DNA of 27,861 nucleotides, from the NCBI GenBank assembly GCA_019693395.1, contig JAAMXP010000329.1, positions 1 through 27,861 on the forward strand, read 5' to 3'. Position 1 is the stretch's first letter, and every line of letters begins with the position of its first letter. The notes under the pieces are model-generated. The model ran no database searches. It was not told the DNA's origin and worked only from the letters and a program-made list of their open reading frames with translations. Origin of the DNA: Ettlia oleoabundans (lineage: Eukaryota > Chlorophyta > Chlorophyceae > Chlamydomonadales). The translations under genes and the position numbers were made by a program. This document shows positions 1-9,702 of this stretch, piece by piece.

Positions 1-232
1 GAACAGGGCGTTTGGAGAGTGGATCAGAAAAGGCCCAAATTTTGGTGGTTCTGTACCGGGCACCCGTCCTTCATGCGTGGCCCTGGTCACCTCAGGTCCT
101 TCTGCACTACTGGGGCTAGACAGGCTCCTTCGAGCCACTGCTATTTGCTGCCAGCAAGTCTCCAAACACCAGCAACACTCGCCGAGGCGCACCATTGCAG
201 CAGTTTGCAAGTCCAGCAGATTGGTGGCGGCG
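1..232. other. Upstream / 5' UTR region of the carrier gene
   Basis: No gene is supported here. The reading frame of the downstream carrier stays open upstream to about position 77, but the only possible start there is GTG, and the translated stretch shows no carrier homology, so it is read as 5' UTR and promoter. The first in-frame ATG is at 233. Confidence 0.5.
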
Positions 233-2096
233 ATGAGCAGACGCAGGAAAAAAGATCGGGGAACCTCTGAATTCACAAAAGCGCCAGCAGCCCCCGCAGA
301 AGCCACGGCAGTTTTGACCGCTTGCGCGGGGGCATTGTCTGGGGCCGTAGCCAGGTTTGTGGTTGGCCCCCTGGATGTGCTGAAGATACGCTTCCAGGTT
401 CAGCTTGAGCCCATTGCAGCAGTAGGGGCTCGGCCCTCGTACTACACCAGCATGAGGCAAGCACTTGTCACCATAGTGAAGGAGGAAGGAGTCAAGGTGA
501 GCAGCAAGGTTTGGGGCCTCTGCAACACGTGAAGGCAATGCCCGCGGCTGCTGCCACGGCGCCGCCACTCTGGATTGGTGTTCCGCCTGCTGCTGCTGCC
601 TTTGCAGTTACATGTGCGCCACCCATTTGAGTGACAATGACACCCCTCACTGTTGCAGGGGTTATGGCGCGGCACGGTGCCCGGCCAGCTGCTTACCGTG
701 CCCTACACTGCTGTTCAGTTTGTGACGTTACAGCAGGTCAGGAAGCTGGCGCGCCAGTTTGGCCTGCAAGACAGCCCACGCTGGCAGGGCACAATGCCTT
801 TCATCAGCGGAGCTGTTGCGGGGGCAGCTGCCACTATGGCCAGCTATCCCTTTGACTTGCTGCGCACCACACTAGCAGCACAGGGCGAGCCACCTGTGTA
901 CGCTTCTATGACGGATGCAGGTGAGTTCCTTGTTCTTTTCTGGCAAGCAAGGGCTCTGGACCTTGCGTGATTGAAGCTGGGCAAATTGAAGCTGGGTGAT
1001 TGGTTGGTGCTAAGACAGGCTCATGCTCGTGACAGTCGGCCATTTGTATTAGTTGGCACAAGCGTAACCAGTATCGCAAAGCGCCCATCCCTACTGGCCT
1101 GTCTGCAGCCCGCAGCATAGTGCGGCAGCACGGGTTGCGCGGCCTGTACCGCGGGCTAGGGGTGACGGTGCTAGAAATCATGCCTTATGCAGCTCTCCAA
1201 TTTGGGCTGTATGACGCCTTCAACAAAGCCTACACCAAGGCCAGGGTAAGCTACTGCTGGCTGGCCATCCGTGCTGTGGGCTCAATTGCTGAGAGTAAAG
1301 CTGCCGGCACTGGCAGGGCCCGTCTGTCTGTTTGGTGTATGTGGTTACTTGGGCGACCTGCGCCGCTCAGCCACCTGCCGAAGATGGCTCCTAAGCTTAG
1401 ACACATTGAGGGCGAGGAAGCTGGCCCATCGATTGGGATGTTGGTCTGCTTGTTGATGAGAATCTGCAGTTCCTCCTTGCGGCCTTGTTTCTCACATCCC
1501 GCAGGCACGATTGTCTCCCAAGCATGCTGACGATCCACCCAGCAGCATGCAGGCGTTTGTGTGCGGCCTGGCAGCAGGTATGTTAGCTAAGCTGGGCACC
1601 CACCCGCTGGACGTGGCCAAGAAGCGGTTCCAAGTGGCAGGGCTGCAGCGGTCCACGCGCTATGGCCAGGTGGGCTGGGGGTTCAGTGGCAGCAAGACAG
1701 TGGCAGGCATGCAGCAAGAACTCAGCACTTCCCCTAGTCACCCAATGTTTGCGCTCCATGCCCCTATCATTGCATTGCAAACAGAAACGAACCCTCACCT
1801 GTGTTGGTGCCTCCCCTTGTCCGACAATCATGTTTGTCGTGCTGCAGCGGGTGGCGCCTGAAGCGGTGCGCACGCTGCGGCAGGTCGTTCTTGACATTGC
1901 CAGGAAGGAGGGCGGAGCAGGCCTTTTCAAGGGAGCCATGCCTTCTATCCTGAAGGCAGCTCCCAGTGCAGCAGTCACATTTGCAGCATACGACTTTTTC
2001 CTCCATTGGCTCACAATGAGCCACATAGGACAGCATGGCACATCAAATTCACACGACACCAGTAGCAGCAGTGCATCCCGTAGGCCATTGCATTGA
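233..2096 (+). CDS. TPC1: Mitochondrial thiamine pyrophosphate carrier (SLC25 family)
   Basis: Five exons join in phase: 233-496, 659-920, 1109-1245, 1505-1669 and 1848-2096 (TGA), giving 358 aa. Family role: a six-helix inner-membrane carrier that brings thiamine pyrophosphate into mitochondria for pyruvate and 2-oxoglutarate dehydrogenases. Visible evidence is the three-fold repeat, each with a P-x-[DE]-x-x-[KR] signature: PLDVLKIRF at residues 46-54, PFDLLR at 152-157 and PLDVAKKRF at 255-263. The segment IRFQVQLEP after the first signature, and GLWRG and GLYRG ending repeats 1 and 2, are typical of TPC proteins and separate it from ADP/ATP or phosphate carriers. The C-terminal tail after the last helix is Ser/His rich and probably unimportant. 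The start was set at ATG 233 because the open frame upstream has only a GTG. The substrate is inferred from similarity to plant TPCs as I recall them; a related nucleotide or cofactor carrier is possible. Confidence 0.9.
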
Positions 2097-2531
2097 TTCA
2101 TCGGTAGCTGCGACCTCAATTTTCCTCCACTTTACTTGCATATGTGTTTCCCCTGCTCTGCGTTAGGGTTCTAACACTGCCCCTCTGCGCAAATGCATGA
2201 ACGCTGAAAAGCCTTGTACCTTGTTACTGCATTGCTGCATAACTCCTCGCCGCACCTTTCGCGCTGCCATTCCACGTGGGAATGCCCATTTCTGGATTTG
2301 AATGCCCATGTTACTCGCTCCAGTTTGCTAGGTGTATAATGTCACACAGGGGATTTGTTATTATTTAGTAAACTTGTAAAAAGGGATTGTTGGAATGGCC
2401 ACTTGTTGTTGGCCATCACTACTGAAAGGACTGCCTGAGGGAGACTAACCCCTGCCCTCGCAGCTTTCTTCATGCTGGTAGCTTCTCTCAAAGCCATGCC
2501 AACACCCCTGGGGCTGCAGCACTGGCGATCA
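2097..2531. other. Convergent intergenic region with likely poly(A) signal
   Basis: This 435-bp stretch holds the 3' UTRs of two converging genes. TGTAA, the usual chlorophyte polyadenylation signal, occurs on the + strand at 2375-2379, about 280 bp after the carrier stop, in an AT-rich patch (2330-2395). That fits the carrier transcript. No gene was seen. Confidence 0.5.
2375..2379 (+). terminator. Putative TGTAA polyadenylation signal for the carrier gene
   Basis: The pentamer TGTAA is the main poly(A) signal in green algae such as Chlamydomonas. Here it lies downstream of the carrier stop in a locally AT-rich stretch. A five-base match can occur by chance, so this is only a candidate. Confidence 0.35.
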
Positions 2532-5248
2532 CTAACTGTCATCCGAAGAAGATATGATGCTCTGGACAGTCTGCCACTCCTCTTCTGCATCCAGCAAGTG
2601 CACACAGGCAGTTGCAACATGATTGTCACAAATTAAGCACTGGGCAATGCATGGTGCAGCTGAGGCAACAGACGTTTGTACTGTGCACAAACAGCACTGG
2701 GCAGTGTTCGTGCTATGCACGCAAATGCTAACAATACAATGGCATTGGCGCTGGCTGCATGCGCACCTGTGAGATCAGTGGAGCGCGCCTGCACGTGTGG
2801 GTTGCGCGCCAGCTTCACAACGTTGCGCCACTTGTCCTTCAGGTCTGTCTGCAGACAACGAAGCATCCTTGGGCAAGTACGGCAAGCAGACCGGCCAGAA
2901 GGCAAAACTAGGCAGCTCTCCAGCAGTCACTGACAGAATAGATGCAAGACTTAAGAGCACTTGGTTGCTGTGCATGTTGCTGCCTTACCACCAAGTTGAT
3001 ATTGTTTACCTCACAACCAAGCTTCCACCTATGCCCACCTGTGTGCGCCCCGGATTGATGCATCCTGTCCGCACATAGGCATCATAGATGGTGGCCCAGT
3101 GTGTGCCATACGTTTGCACCCCCGCTATCAGGGCCGCCACCTCGCCGGCAGTCCACCGCCCCAACTGCCTTCGATGCGACCGCTGTACCTGCCGGTCATC
3201 ACCGTCGCCAGGAGTGCAGGCATCAGCTGCCGCGCCTGCTGCACTGGCTGCCGCTGTTGGCGACCGTACTCCTTGCATTGCCAAAGGATGCTGAGCGTTT
3301 GCGCTCCCTGACTGCAGCAAGATGAAGAAGGGGGGGAGGGATTTAGCAGTGAGAACAGTTTGTGCCTGCGCGCCAGTGTGCCAGCCAGTGCACACCTGGA
3401 TGGTCCCTGAGCTTCTACGTTGCCGCTGCTGGACAGACTGTGCAGGCGGTGCTTCTAGCAGTGCTTGATAGCTCAACCGTGCATCTACCACGTCTGCTGG
3501 CTGGGCCGCCATGTTTGCCGCAGCAGCTACAGCTGCAGCCCGATGCTGTTCCCTTCGATGCTGCTGAGCCTGGGATGCCAGGCTGGACAGAAGTTCTTCT
3601 TGCTGCTCCTTATCACTCGTCTGCAGCGCAGAGATGAGTCCCCAGCAGGCAGCAGGCTGCATCAACTTCCAGCAAGGCCGCTGAAACCAACCACATCTCC
3701 CACCCCTGGTCACAACTTGCACCTGTGGCGCAGTGGCAATATAGAGCTCGTAGGGTCCTGGTGAGCGGTAGCCAAGGTGGAAAAGGAAAATTTCATCGCC
3801 AGCCGGGGTGGATGACGGCAGCTCTTCCAACCCGCTTACTGCTCCACCGCTGACACCGGCAGTTTCCGAGCTACTGGCATAAAAACGCTTGCGGAGCAAA
3901 AAGCTGCTGGTGTCCAGTAGCTGCATATCAACAACGAGGTGTTGCACCGTGCATTTGTGAGAACGGCCTGTGGCACACGTTTCAACTCAGCAGCCGGGCT
4001 ACTTGCCTTATCGCCACGCTGAAGCTTGGCCTTGACTACCCGCCGCTTTAAATACTCAACTGTCATGCACTCCGGAGCTTCAACCACCAGTTCTGACTGC
4101 AACATATGCATGATTAAGAGATTTCAGGTGCAGCGCATATTGCAGCAGGAGTTTCAGCTTGAGACACTTTAGTGCAGCTGGGAAGCTGCTCCAATCGCAG
4201 CGTTAACCAATGATTTAGCTCGGTGAATATTGCAGCCAGCCTGTAGCTGCTGACCAACGCTAGCCTGGCCTCACCTGCGAACAGTGGGCCCTCACAGACT
4301 TGATGTGAAACCGCACAAGCAGCCCACGGCAGCTAGCCAGCTCTGCTAAAGCATCGTCAAATCGGATCAGTCTGAGGTGCTGGTCATATAAAGCGGCCCC
4401 GTGCTGCGCAAGTACTGCCAAGGCCTGGGGGTTCAATGCATCGGCAGGCCGGGAAGCCAGCTCGGGGCCAGCTGCGCACAAGGCAGCATGGGCTTGCATG
4501 CATGTCAGTGACTTGGCTTGCAACAGGGCTGGGTAGGCAGTGCTGCACAATCAAGGCATGTGTGAGACAAACTGCGGTGCAGGACAACCCATAATATGCA
4601 TCCCCCAGTCTTGCTCCCATTTAAGCCGCACCAACGACACTTCTGCTTGTGCTGGCACTATGTACGATGCCTTTCATCACCTGGCGGCAGGTCGCATGCA
4701 ACATTTTCCACGGGCACCGGTGGTTCCTGTAGGAGGCGTGTCTGCTCCTCAGCCATGGCCACCCCCAATGGAGCATGAGATGCGCCAGCAAGCTCCTGGC
4801 CTCTAGGGTTATCCCTCACTGTTTCCTCCTCCTCCTCTTCACCAAACTCCAATGCCCCTCGCTGCTGCCGCTTCTGCTGCTCCAACCACTGATCATCCCG
4901 CATTCGCTTGCTGGGTCTGGCTCCCAGAGGTAGAGCACTGCCTTCCCAGCAGGGCTGTAACTGAGATGGCAGTTGCTCGTGCCAACCCACGCTGCCAGGC
5001 TGGTTGCTACCATCGACATCTGGTGGTGGCTGCAGTAAGTTTGCGTGCTGCTGCGGCTGTTGCTGCTGCTGTGCTCTGTGGCTTAATTCCACCTGCTTGC
5101 CCGACTGTTCATACCGCCCATATTCGAGCGCCGCGTGCTGCGTTAGCCCAATGGATCCCCCAGCACCTGGCACTGGAAGTTGATGCAGTGCTGCAGGGTG
5201 ACATGCCTGCTGCAATGAATAATCATCTTTGCCCACAGAGAGTTCCAT
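2532..5248 (-). CDS. Telomere-repeat-binding TRF-like protein (Ubl-like region + Myb/telobox)
   Basis: Eight exons join in phase on the minus strand: 5248-4681, 4528-4275, 4096-4007, 3920-3723, 3620-3396, 3311-3039, 2848-2767 and 2680-2532 (TAG), giving 612 aa. Residues 1-190 are low-complexity, with a Gln run near 60-70, a basic KRMRDD patch and an acidic EFGEEEEEET stretch. Residues about 259-350 resemble the ubiquitin-like domain of plant TRP1/TBP1/RTBP1 telomere proteins: VRFHIKS, then ELVVEAPE and TVEYLKRRV. Residues 496-550 form a Myb/SANT domain (GRWTAGEVAALIAGVQTYG) ending in the telobox DLKDKWRN at 538-545, the motif that reads telomeric duplex DNA in TRF-family proteins. The domain order and length match the plant TRF-like family. 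Two introns (3722-3621 and 3395-3312) are multiples of three and frame-open, so they could be retained. The third intron appears to use a GC donor. Role by homology: double-stranded telomere binding in the nucleus. Confidence 0.8.
4001..4006 (-). other. Likely GC-AG intron donor (AAG|GCAAGT)
   Basis: On the minus strand the exon ending at 4007 is followed by GCAAGT, the textbook non-canonical GC donor. Splicing from here to the acceptor before 3920 (TATGCAG) removes 86 bp, keeps phase 0 and joins two conserved Ubl-like stretches. No GT donor giving the same frame was seen nearby. Confidence 0.55.
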
Positions 5249-6242
5249 AACCACACAACACAGCTGTGGTCAGCACTGCAGGGGTGGCGAGGCAAGATAG
5301 CTGACGGTCAAGGGTGTCTGCAGACAAGGTGGACTAGCAAAAACCAGTCGGTTCAGTGAAGCCAGCCATTGATAATTAATATCACTGTCAGAGGGAACAG
5401 TTTTTGCTTCACAAGCTCAACACAATCTGAGATAGTTTGCAGTCCAGTCCCTCTGTCGAACTCAACGGCGGGGCGGATCTGCCGCCGATGTGCAGCTAGG
5501 GAACCCAACAACCCTGCTTCCCTCCAACCAACGCACTAGGACGACATTATCACAGGTGCTAAATCGGCCTCTAACCTGCTCGAAGCTTGCCGTCATGACC
5601 ACGCTTGCAACTCAAGACAACTGGCAGCGTGAAAGCTAAGCCCGCATCGGCGATTCGTATTGTGACAACCATGAAAATTTAGTATTAAAAAGCCTTTCAG
5701 CATTGACTAACAGCCACCATGTAACTGTACCGCTGCCCACCGAAACTCAGTAGAAGAGACGCAACTGGTACAAACAGTCCCCTGTCCTTGGCGTTCAATA
5801 TGCTACCCTGGCTTGCTCTGTTACCAATGGTGGCTTGCATTTGTTAGGGCAGAATGAATGGATAGGCGTCGATATGAAACAATTGAGGAACCTCACGACG
5901 TTCTTCTCGTGGCAAGAATCAATCCAAAAAATGCGGCGCCGATGAATAAAATTGCCTGTGCAGGTGTTGGTGGTAATGCACGCCGTGCAGTACATGCGTT
6001 GGTGTGCGCTGAGAGAGCAAGATGGGGTTAATTGGGTGGGGAAGGGGTGGGGTGGGGTGTAAACTGAAGCGCAACAATGCAGATTGGACCAACAGTGCGT
6101 AGCACGCCAACGCCCTGGTGTACAGTCAATCGGTACAGAGAGAAGGGGAAGGAGCCAGGTGGGGCACAGCACCGCAGGCGCCACCATTTGCCCCTGCACT
6201 CCGGACCGCGCCGGGCGCAGATGCTGCCGCCGCAGCTGCCGC
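5249..6242. other. Tandem intergenic region: telomere-protein promoter and Rubisco activase 3' UTR
   Basis: These 994 bp lie between two minus-strand genes. The left part (from 5249) should carry the promoter and 5' UTR of the TRF-like gene. The right part (down from 6242) should be the 3' UTR of Rubisco activase. The patch 5675-5720 is AT-rich. Short open frames are present but show no recognisable protein. A strong G-run tract sits at 6024-6057. Confidence 0.5.
6024..6057 (+). repeat. G-run tract (G-quadruplex-prone) in Rubisco activase 3' region
   Basis: Six runs of three or four G occur on the + strand: 6024-6027, 6034-6036, 6038-6041, 6044-6047, 6049-6052 and 6054-6057. That satisfies the usual G-quadruplex pattern in DNA. 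The Rubisco activase transcript runs on the minus strand, so its RNA would carry the C-rich complement. Confidence 0.65.
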
Positions 6243-9200
6243 TCACTTCGCACGGTAGCTCTCAGGCAGACTGCTGCCCGAGGAGCCAGCCAGCGCAGCA
6301 CCGCTCATGTACTCGTCTGCCAGCTGCACACGCTTCACGTTCTCCTGCTCCTCCACCAGCAGATTGCCGTAGTGCATCAGGGTGCTCAAGGGCATCTGCA
6401 AAGGGCAAGAGGTGGGTGCAAGGCAGGCAGGCGGGGCATCAACGCGCAACAAAAATAACAACAGTCATTGCGCAGCAAGTGCTTTCCAGAGAGGTGGTGC
6501 TCTTGCACGTTGGCTGCTCTGGGTAAGCACGCTGTAAGATGGAGGACGAAAGAGTCATGAGGGGACAAGCAAGCACGCATGCATGCGTTTGTCCCGCTGC
6601 TTGAAATGGCAGCAGATAGCGCGAGCCACTCACCGCAGGTTTGTCAAACTCGACCCTGCCCTCGCGGCTGTTCACCAGGCGCTTGCCAATGTTGTCCACG
6701 CCTGTGGCCTGGATCCACTCGCGCACCTGCGGGTGGACGGGTGGCAGAGTGGGGCATATGAGTACCGTGCACACTGGTGCAAAACCGACGAACAGCTGCA
6801 AAATTTGTTACACCGTCACGGGCTGCCCTACGGTTGATCAAGCTGACCGGTAATACATCCCTCCCCCCCCCACACACACCCCCACACCCCCCAATCGCCC
6901 CCACCGCGTTCAAGTCTGCCCACCTTGTCGTCGTAGACACGGGCACGCAGCGCGCCGAAGAAGTCAATTGACTGGCCGGGGAATGCGTCAACCAGCTTCT
7001 CAACATCAGCACGGTCCACGTTGTCGTGCTGGAAGATGCCCATGCACACGCCCACACGGTCCTCGCGGGTGGGGCTACAGCAGCGGGCGCAAGGGTTTGG
7101 ACAGATGAGATGCTGGGCAGATCGAGAATTGCAGCAATTTGATGCTGCATGTATTGGCAGCTGTGCAGTGTGCTAAAGAACAATGGGGCAGAACTGCTGC
7201 ATGCAGCGGTAGGCCTGTGCTCTAGAGCTAGCCAGCCAGTCATGCTGTCCGCAAGCAGCCATATCCTCGAGCAAGGAAGGCTAAAGCTTGCCGAACACAA
7301 CAGTCGGCTTACTCACTTCCAGTAGTACTTCTCCATACGTCCGTCACGGATGAGGGGAGCGTACAGGGTGGAAAAGTCGTTGCCAGTGCACACAATGGGC
7401 ACACGCGGGATCTCCTCATTCTTGTACACGCCTGCAAAGAAAGCAAGCAGACACAATGGGCAGGATGGGGCGACAAATAGGCAGGCAGGGGCATCGATGC
7501 AACTGACAGCTTTTCATAGAGCGCAGATACGCGTGCGCTACACTTCCACAATGCATATTTGATATAGGTGTGTGCCATGGAGGGATTTGCGTGCTTTCAG
7601 ACTGACCAGGCAGCTGCACGTTGGTGGGGTTGTCGGCGATGTTCATCAACGTGGCGTTCACCATCTGCAGGGGGCAAAACACGGATGGCCGGCAAAGTGC
7701 AAGGCCATGGCCCCTTAGCCCAGCTGGAAGGTTTTTGCTGGCTTATGCAATCGGTTTCGCTGAAGTGCCCAACGGCCTTGCAGAGGCAGCCTTGCCAGCA
7801 AGCCCAGGCTTCAACTATCCCAATGCATGGCAGCCAGTCCCCTTACTTGCCTAACCCCACCCACCTGGTTGTTGACGGTGTACTGGGTGGCGTCACCCAT
7901 GCGTCCCGCACCCGCGTCCAGATCGTTGATGAACAGGGAGCTCATCTTGCCCTTCTTTATGATGTCAGAGGCCTCGCGGTACCGCTGACGGATCAACTTG
8001 GCGGGCTCACCAGCGTTGCCGCTCTCCAGCTCACCAGCAGACATCACAATGGGGGCAATGCCCAGCTTCTTGTAGGCCAGGTTGCACTGGAAGGTTTTAC
8101 CTGAAATTGGACAACAGATAGGCAGGCAGGAAGGCAGGCAGGAAGGTAGGCAGGCAGGAGGTTATGGTGATCAAGGAGAGCACTGCCAAGTTCAGCAACA
8201 CGGGAGGCCCGTGTGACAACCACTGCGGATGCGCAGTCAGCTGCCTCCAGCAGTGATTACGCCACGGTGCCAAATCTGCCATCTGTAGGTTGCTGCTTTG
8301 GACAGGTGGCAGGAGAGCATGATAAACTACTGCACTCACCTTGTCCCTTGCCACCCCAGATGCCCAGAATGAGGGGTACCTTGATCTTGGGCAGGTCCAA
8401 AAAGTTCTTGGCCACGTGGATGGAGATCTTGTCCAGGAAAGCGGGGGAGATGTAGAAGCCATCCTCAATGTTGTTGAAGTTGCGCTGGGCCTGAAATGGG
8501 GTACAAGGCAGGTGGGGAGAAAGCGGGGGTGGACAATGGTGATTGTGTTGTGTGGGCGAGGGCGAGGGCGGGGGATGTGGTATCATGGATGGAGGCCTGC
8601 GGTCACCATTTGAGAGCAGGAAATCGTGGTTGTGCAGGAAACGCAAGCCAGCTGTAGCATGCTGTGGGCGTGCGAATAGATTTCAGCTGCCAGCTGCCAA
8701 CAGCTGCATTGCCGCACCGCACCGTGGAGAGGTACTCCTGTGAGGAGAGGATGGCGTTGTGGGTGCCGCCCATGCCCTGTCCACCCTGGAACAGGCTATC
8801 CACCATCTGGCGACCGCGAGAGATGTCCTGCTGGTCGTCTGAGGCATCCATGTCAGCGTCCATGCCCCTCCAGCGCCCCTTCTGGCCCCTCTGGCCAGAG
8901 GAGCCGCCGCGGCGCATAGTGGCGAAGGCGCCGTTGCTCACCTGTGTCAAAGCAGACAGGGATTAACAAGTAAGGCAGTGTGCCAAAGTTGCTGGCCCTC
9001 TGGGGTGCAGCGGGGCACAAACTGGGTCACTGGCGCAAAGCGCCAGCGGTGATGGCATCGCAGCGGAGCACGCTGGCATGTACCGCGTAGTAGTGTGCCG
9101 CAACCTGCCAACGCTGAGCAACTTGCCCCTGATGACACAACCGCTACAACTGGCGCGATCAGCAGCCTGGCTGAAACAGTGCCACAGTTGGTGATGACCG

Positions 9201-9509
9201 CAAGGCGGGCAAGGGGGCTGGCGCCCAGCGGCGCTGGCAGTGACAGATAAGTTGCAGCGCCCCTGCGTTGCTCACATTCCGACGGGTCACGCGTGCGCCT
9301 CCCAGCACGGCGGTAGAGCCGGTCACCTTGACGGTGGAGCAGCTGCAGCGAAGGAGAGACGGGGTGAGGGTGTCGGAGCAGCAGTGGACAGGGCCGCACA
9401 TTTGCCCGCGGGGCAGCTCACGACCTACATGGGCGTAAAATCGGGCCCGCAGCGGCGGAGCCTGTAAGAAGAGGCAGGGGCCGGCGCACCTGGCAACAAC
9501 GGGCGCCAT
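6243..9509 (-). CDS. RCA: Rubisco activase, chloroplast AAA+ ATPase
   Basis: Ten exons join in phase: 9509-9490, 9342-9276, 8941-8723, 8490-8340, 8100-7865, 7664-7607, 7431-7317, 7074-6924, 6726-6634 and 6395-6243 (TGA), giving 420 aa. The enzyme uses ATP to strip inhibitory sugar phosphates from Rubisco in the stroma. About the first 55 residues are a Ser/Ala/Arg-rich transit peptide (GGARVTRRN). The mature start is marked by KGRWRGMD and DASDDQQDI, shared with green-algal and plant activases. Walker A is GGKGQGKT (148-155) and Walker B is LFINDLD (208-214). Later markers are [41 protein letters not shown] and the C-terminal [19 protein letters not shown]. The protein ends at LPESYRAK with no Cys-containing tail, so it is the short, beta-like form that is not thioredoxin-regulated through that extension. 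A longer in-frame start exists at 9599 (30 more residues). 9509 is preferred because MAPVVAS is a typical transit start. Confidence 0.95.
6859..6905 (-). repeat. G-run tract near the 5' end of a Rubisco activase intron
   Basis: On the minus (sense) strand this piece of the intron 6923-6727 is almost entirely runs of three to nine G separated by T/GT/CGATT, starting about 18 bases after the donor. It could form a G-quadruplex in the pre-mRNA or act as a G-run splicing enhancer. Confidence 0.6.
8118..8161. repeat. Tetranucleotide repeat (GGCA/GGAA) in a Rubisco activase intron
   Basis: An imperfect array of GGCA and GGAA units runs on the + strand. On the sense strand it reads CTGCC/TTCC, about 17 bases upstream of the acceptor at 8102-8101, so it also serves as the polypyrimidine tract of that intron. 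It may vary in length between strains. Confidence 0.7.
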
Positions 9510-9702
9510 ACTGCTGTTTGTGCCGGCCGGAGAGAGTGGGAAAGGAAGGCAAGGAAATGCAGCTGCACAGAGGCGGAATGCGGCCAGGAAACGGCTCATG
9601 GATTCCCCGCCACTGACTCGCCACGGTGACCCAGGTGCGCACACACTGCAAACTCCGCGCCAAAACCCCAAAGTTTGGTACTCATATTCGTCAGTGATTA
9701 GA
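9510..9702. promoter_or_regulatory. Bidirectional promoter between Rubisco activase and Alba gene
   Basis: Only 193 bp separate the two start codons, which face away from each other, so both 5' UTRs and both promoters must fit here or reach into the neighbouring first introns. No clear TATA box was seen; the segment 9668-9705 is the most AT-rich. If the longer Rubisco activase start at 9599 is used, the spacer shrinks to about 100 bp. Confidence 0.5.

Noticed and set aside
77..232. An upstream extension of the carrier protein by 52 residues
   Set aside because: It would need a GTG start and adds sequence unlike any carrier.
3836..4096. Reading straight through the GC-AG intron of the TRF-like gene (frame stays open to 3836)
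   Set aside because: The read-through frame stops without reaching the Myb domain, and splicing with GCAAGT restores the frame of the conserved downstream exons.
5000..5250. Poly-Gln/CTG repeats in the TRF-like first exon as a mobile or expansion element
   Set aside because: The run is short and interrupted, in line with the Gln/Ala-rich low-complexity sequence seen in other genes of the window.
8118..8161. CRISPR-like or satellite array
   Set aside because: It is a short tetranucleotide microsatellite without spacers, acting as a pyrimidine tract of an intron on the other strand.
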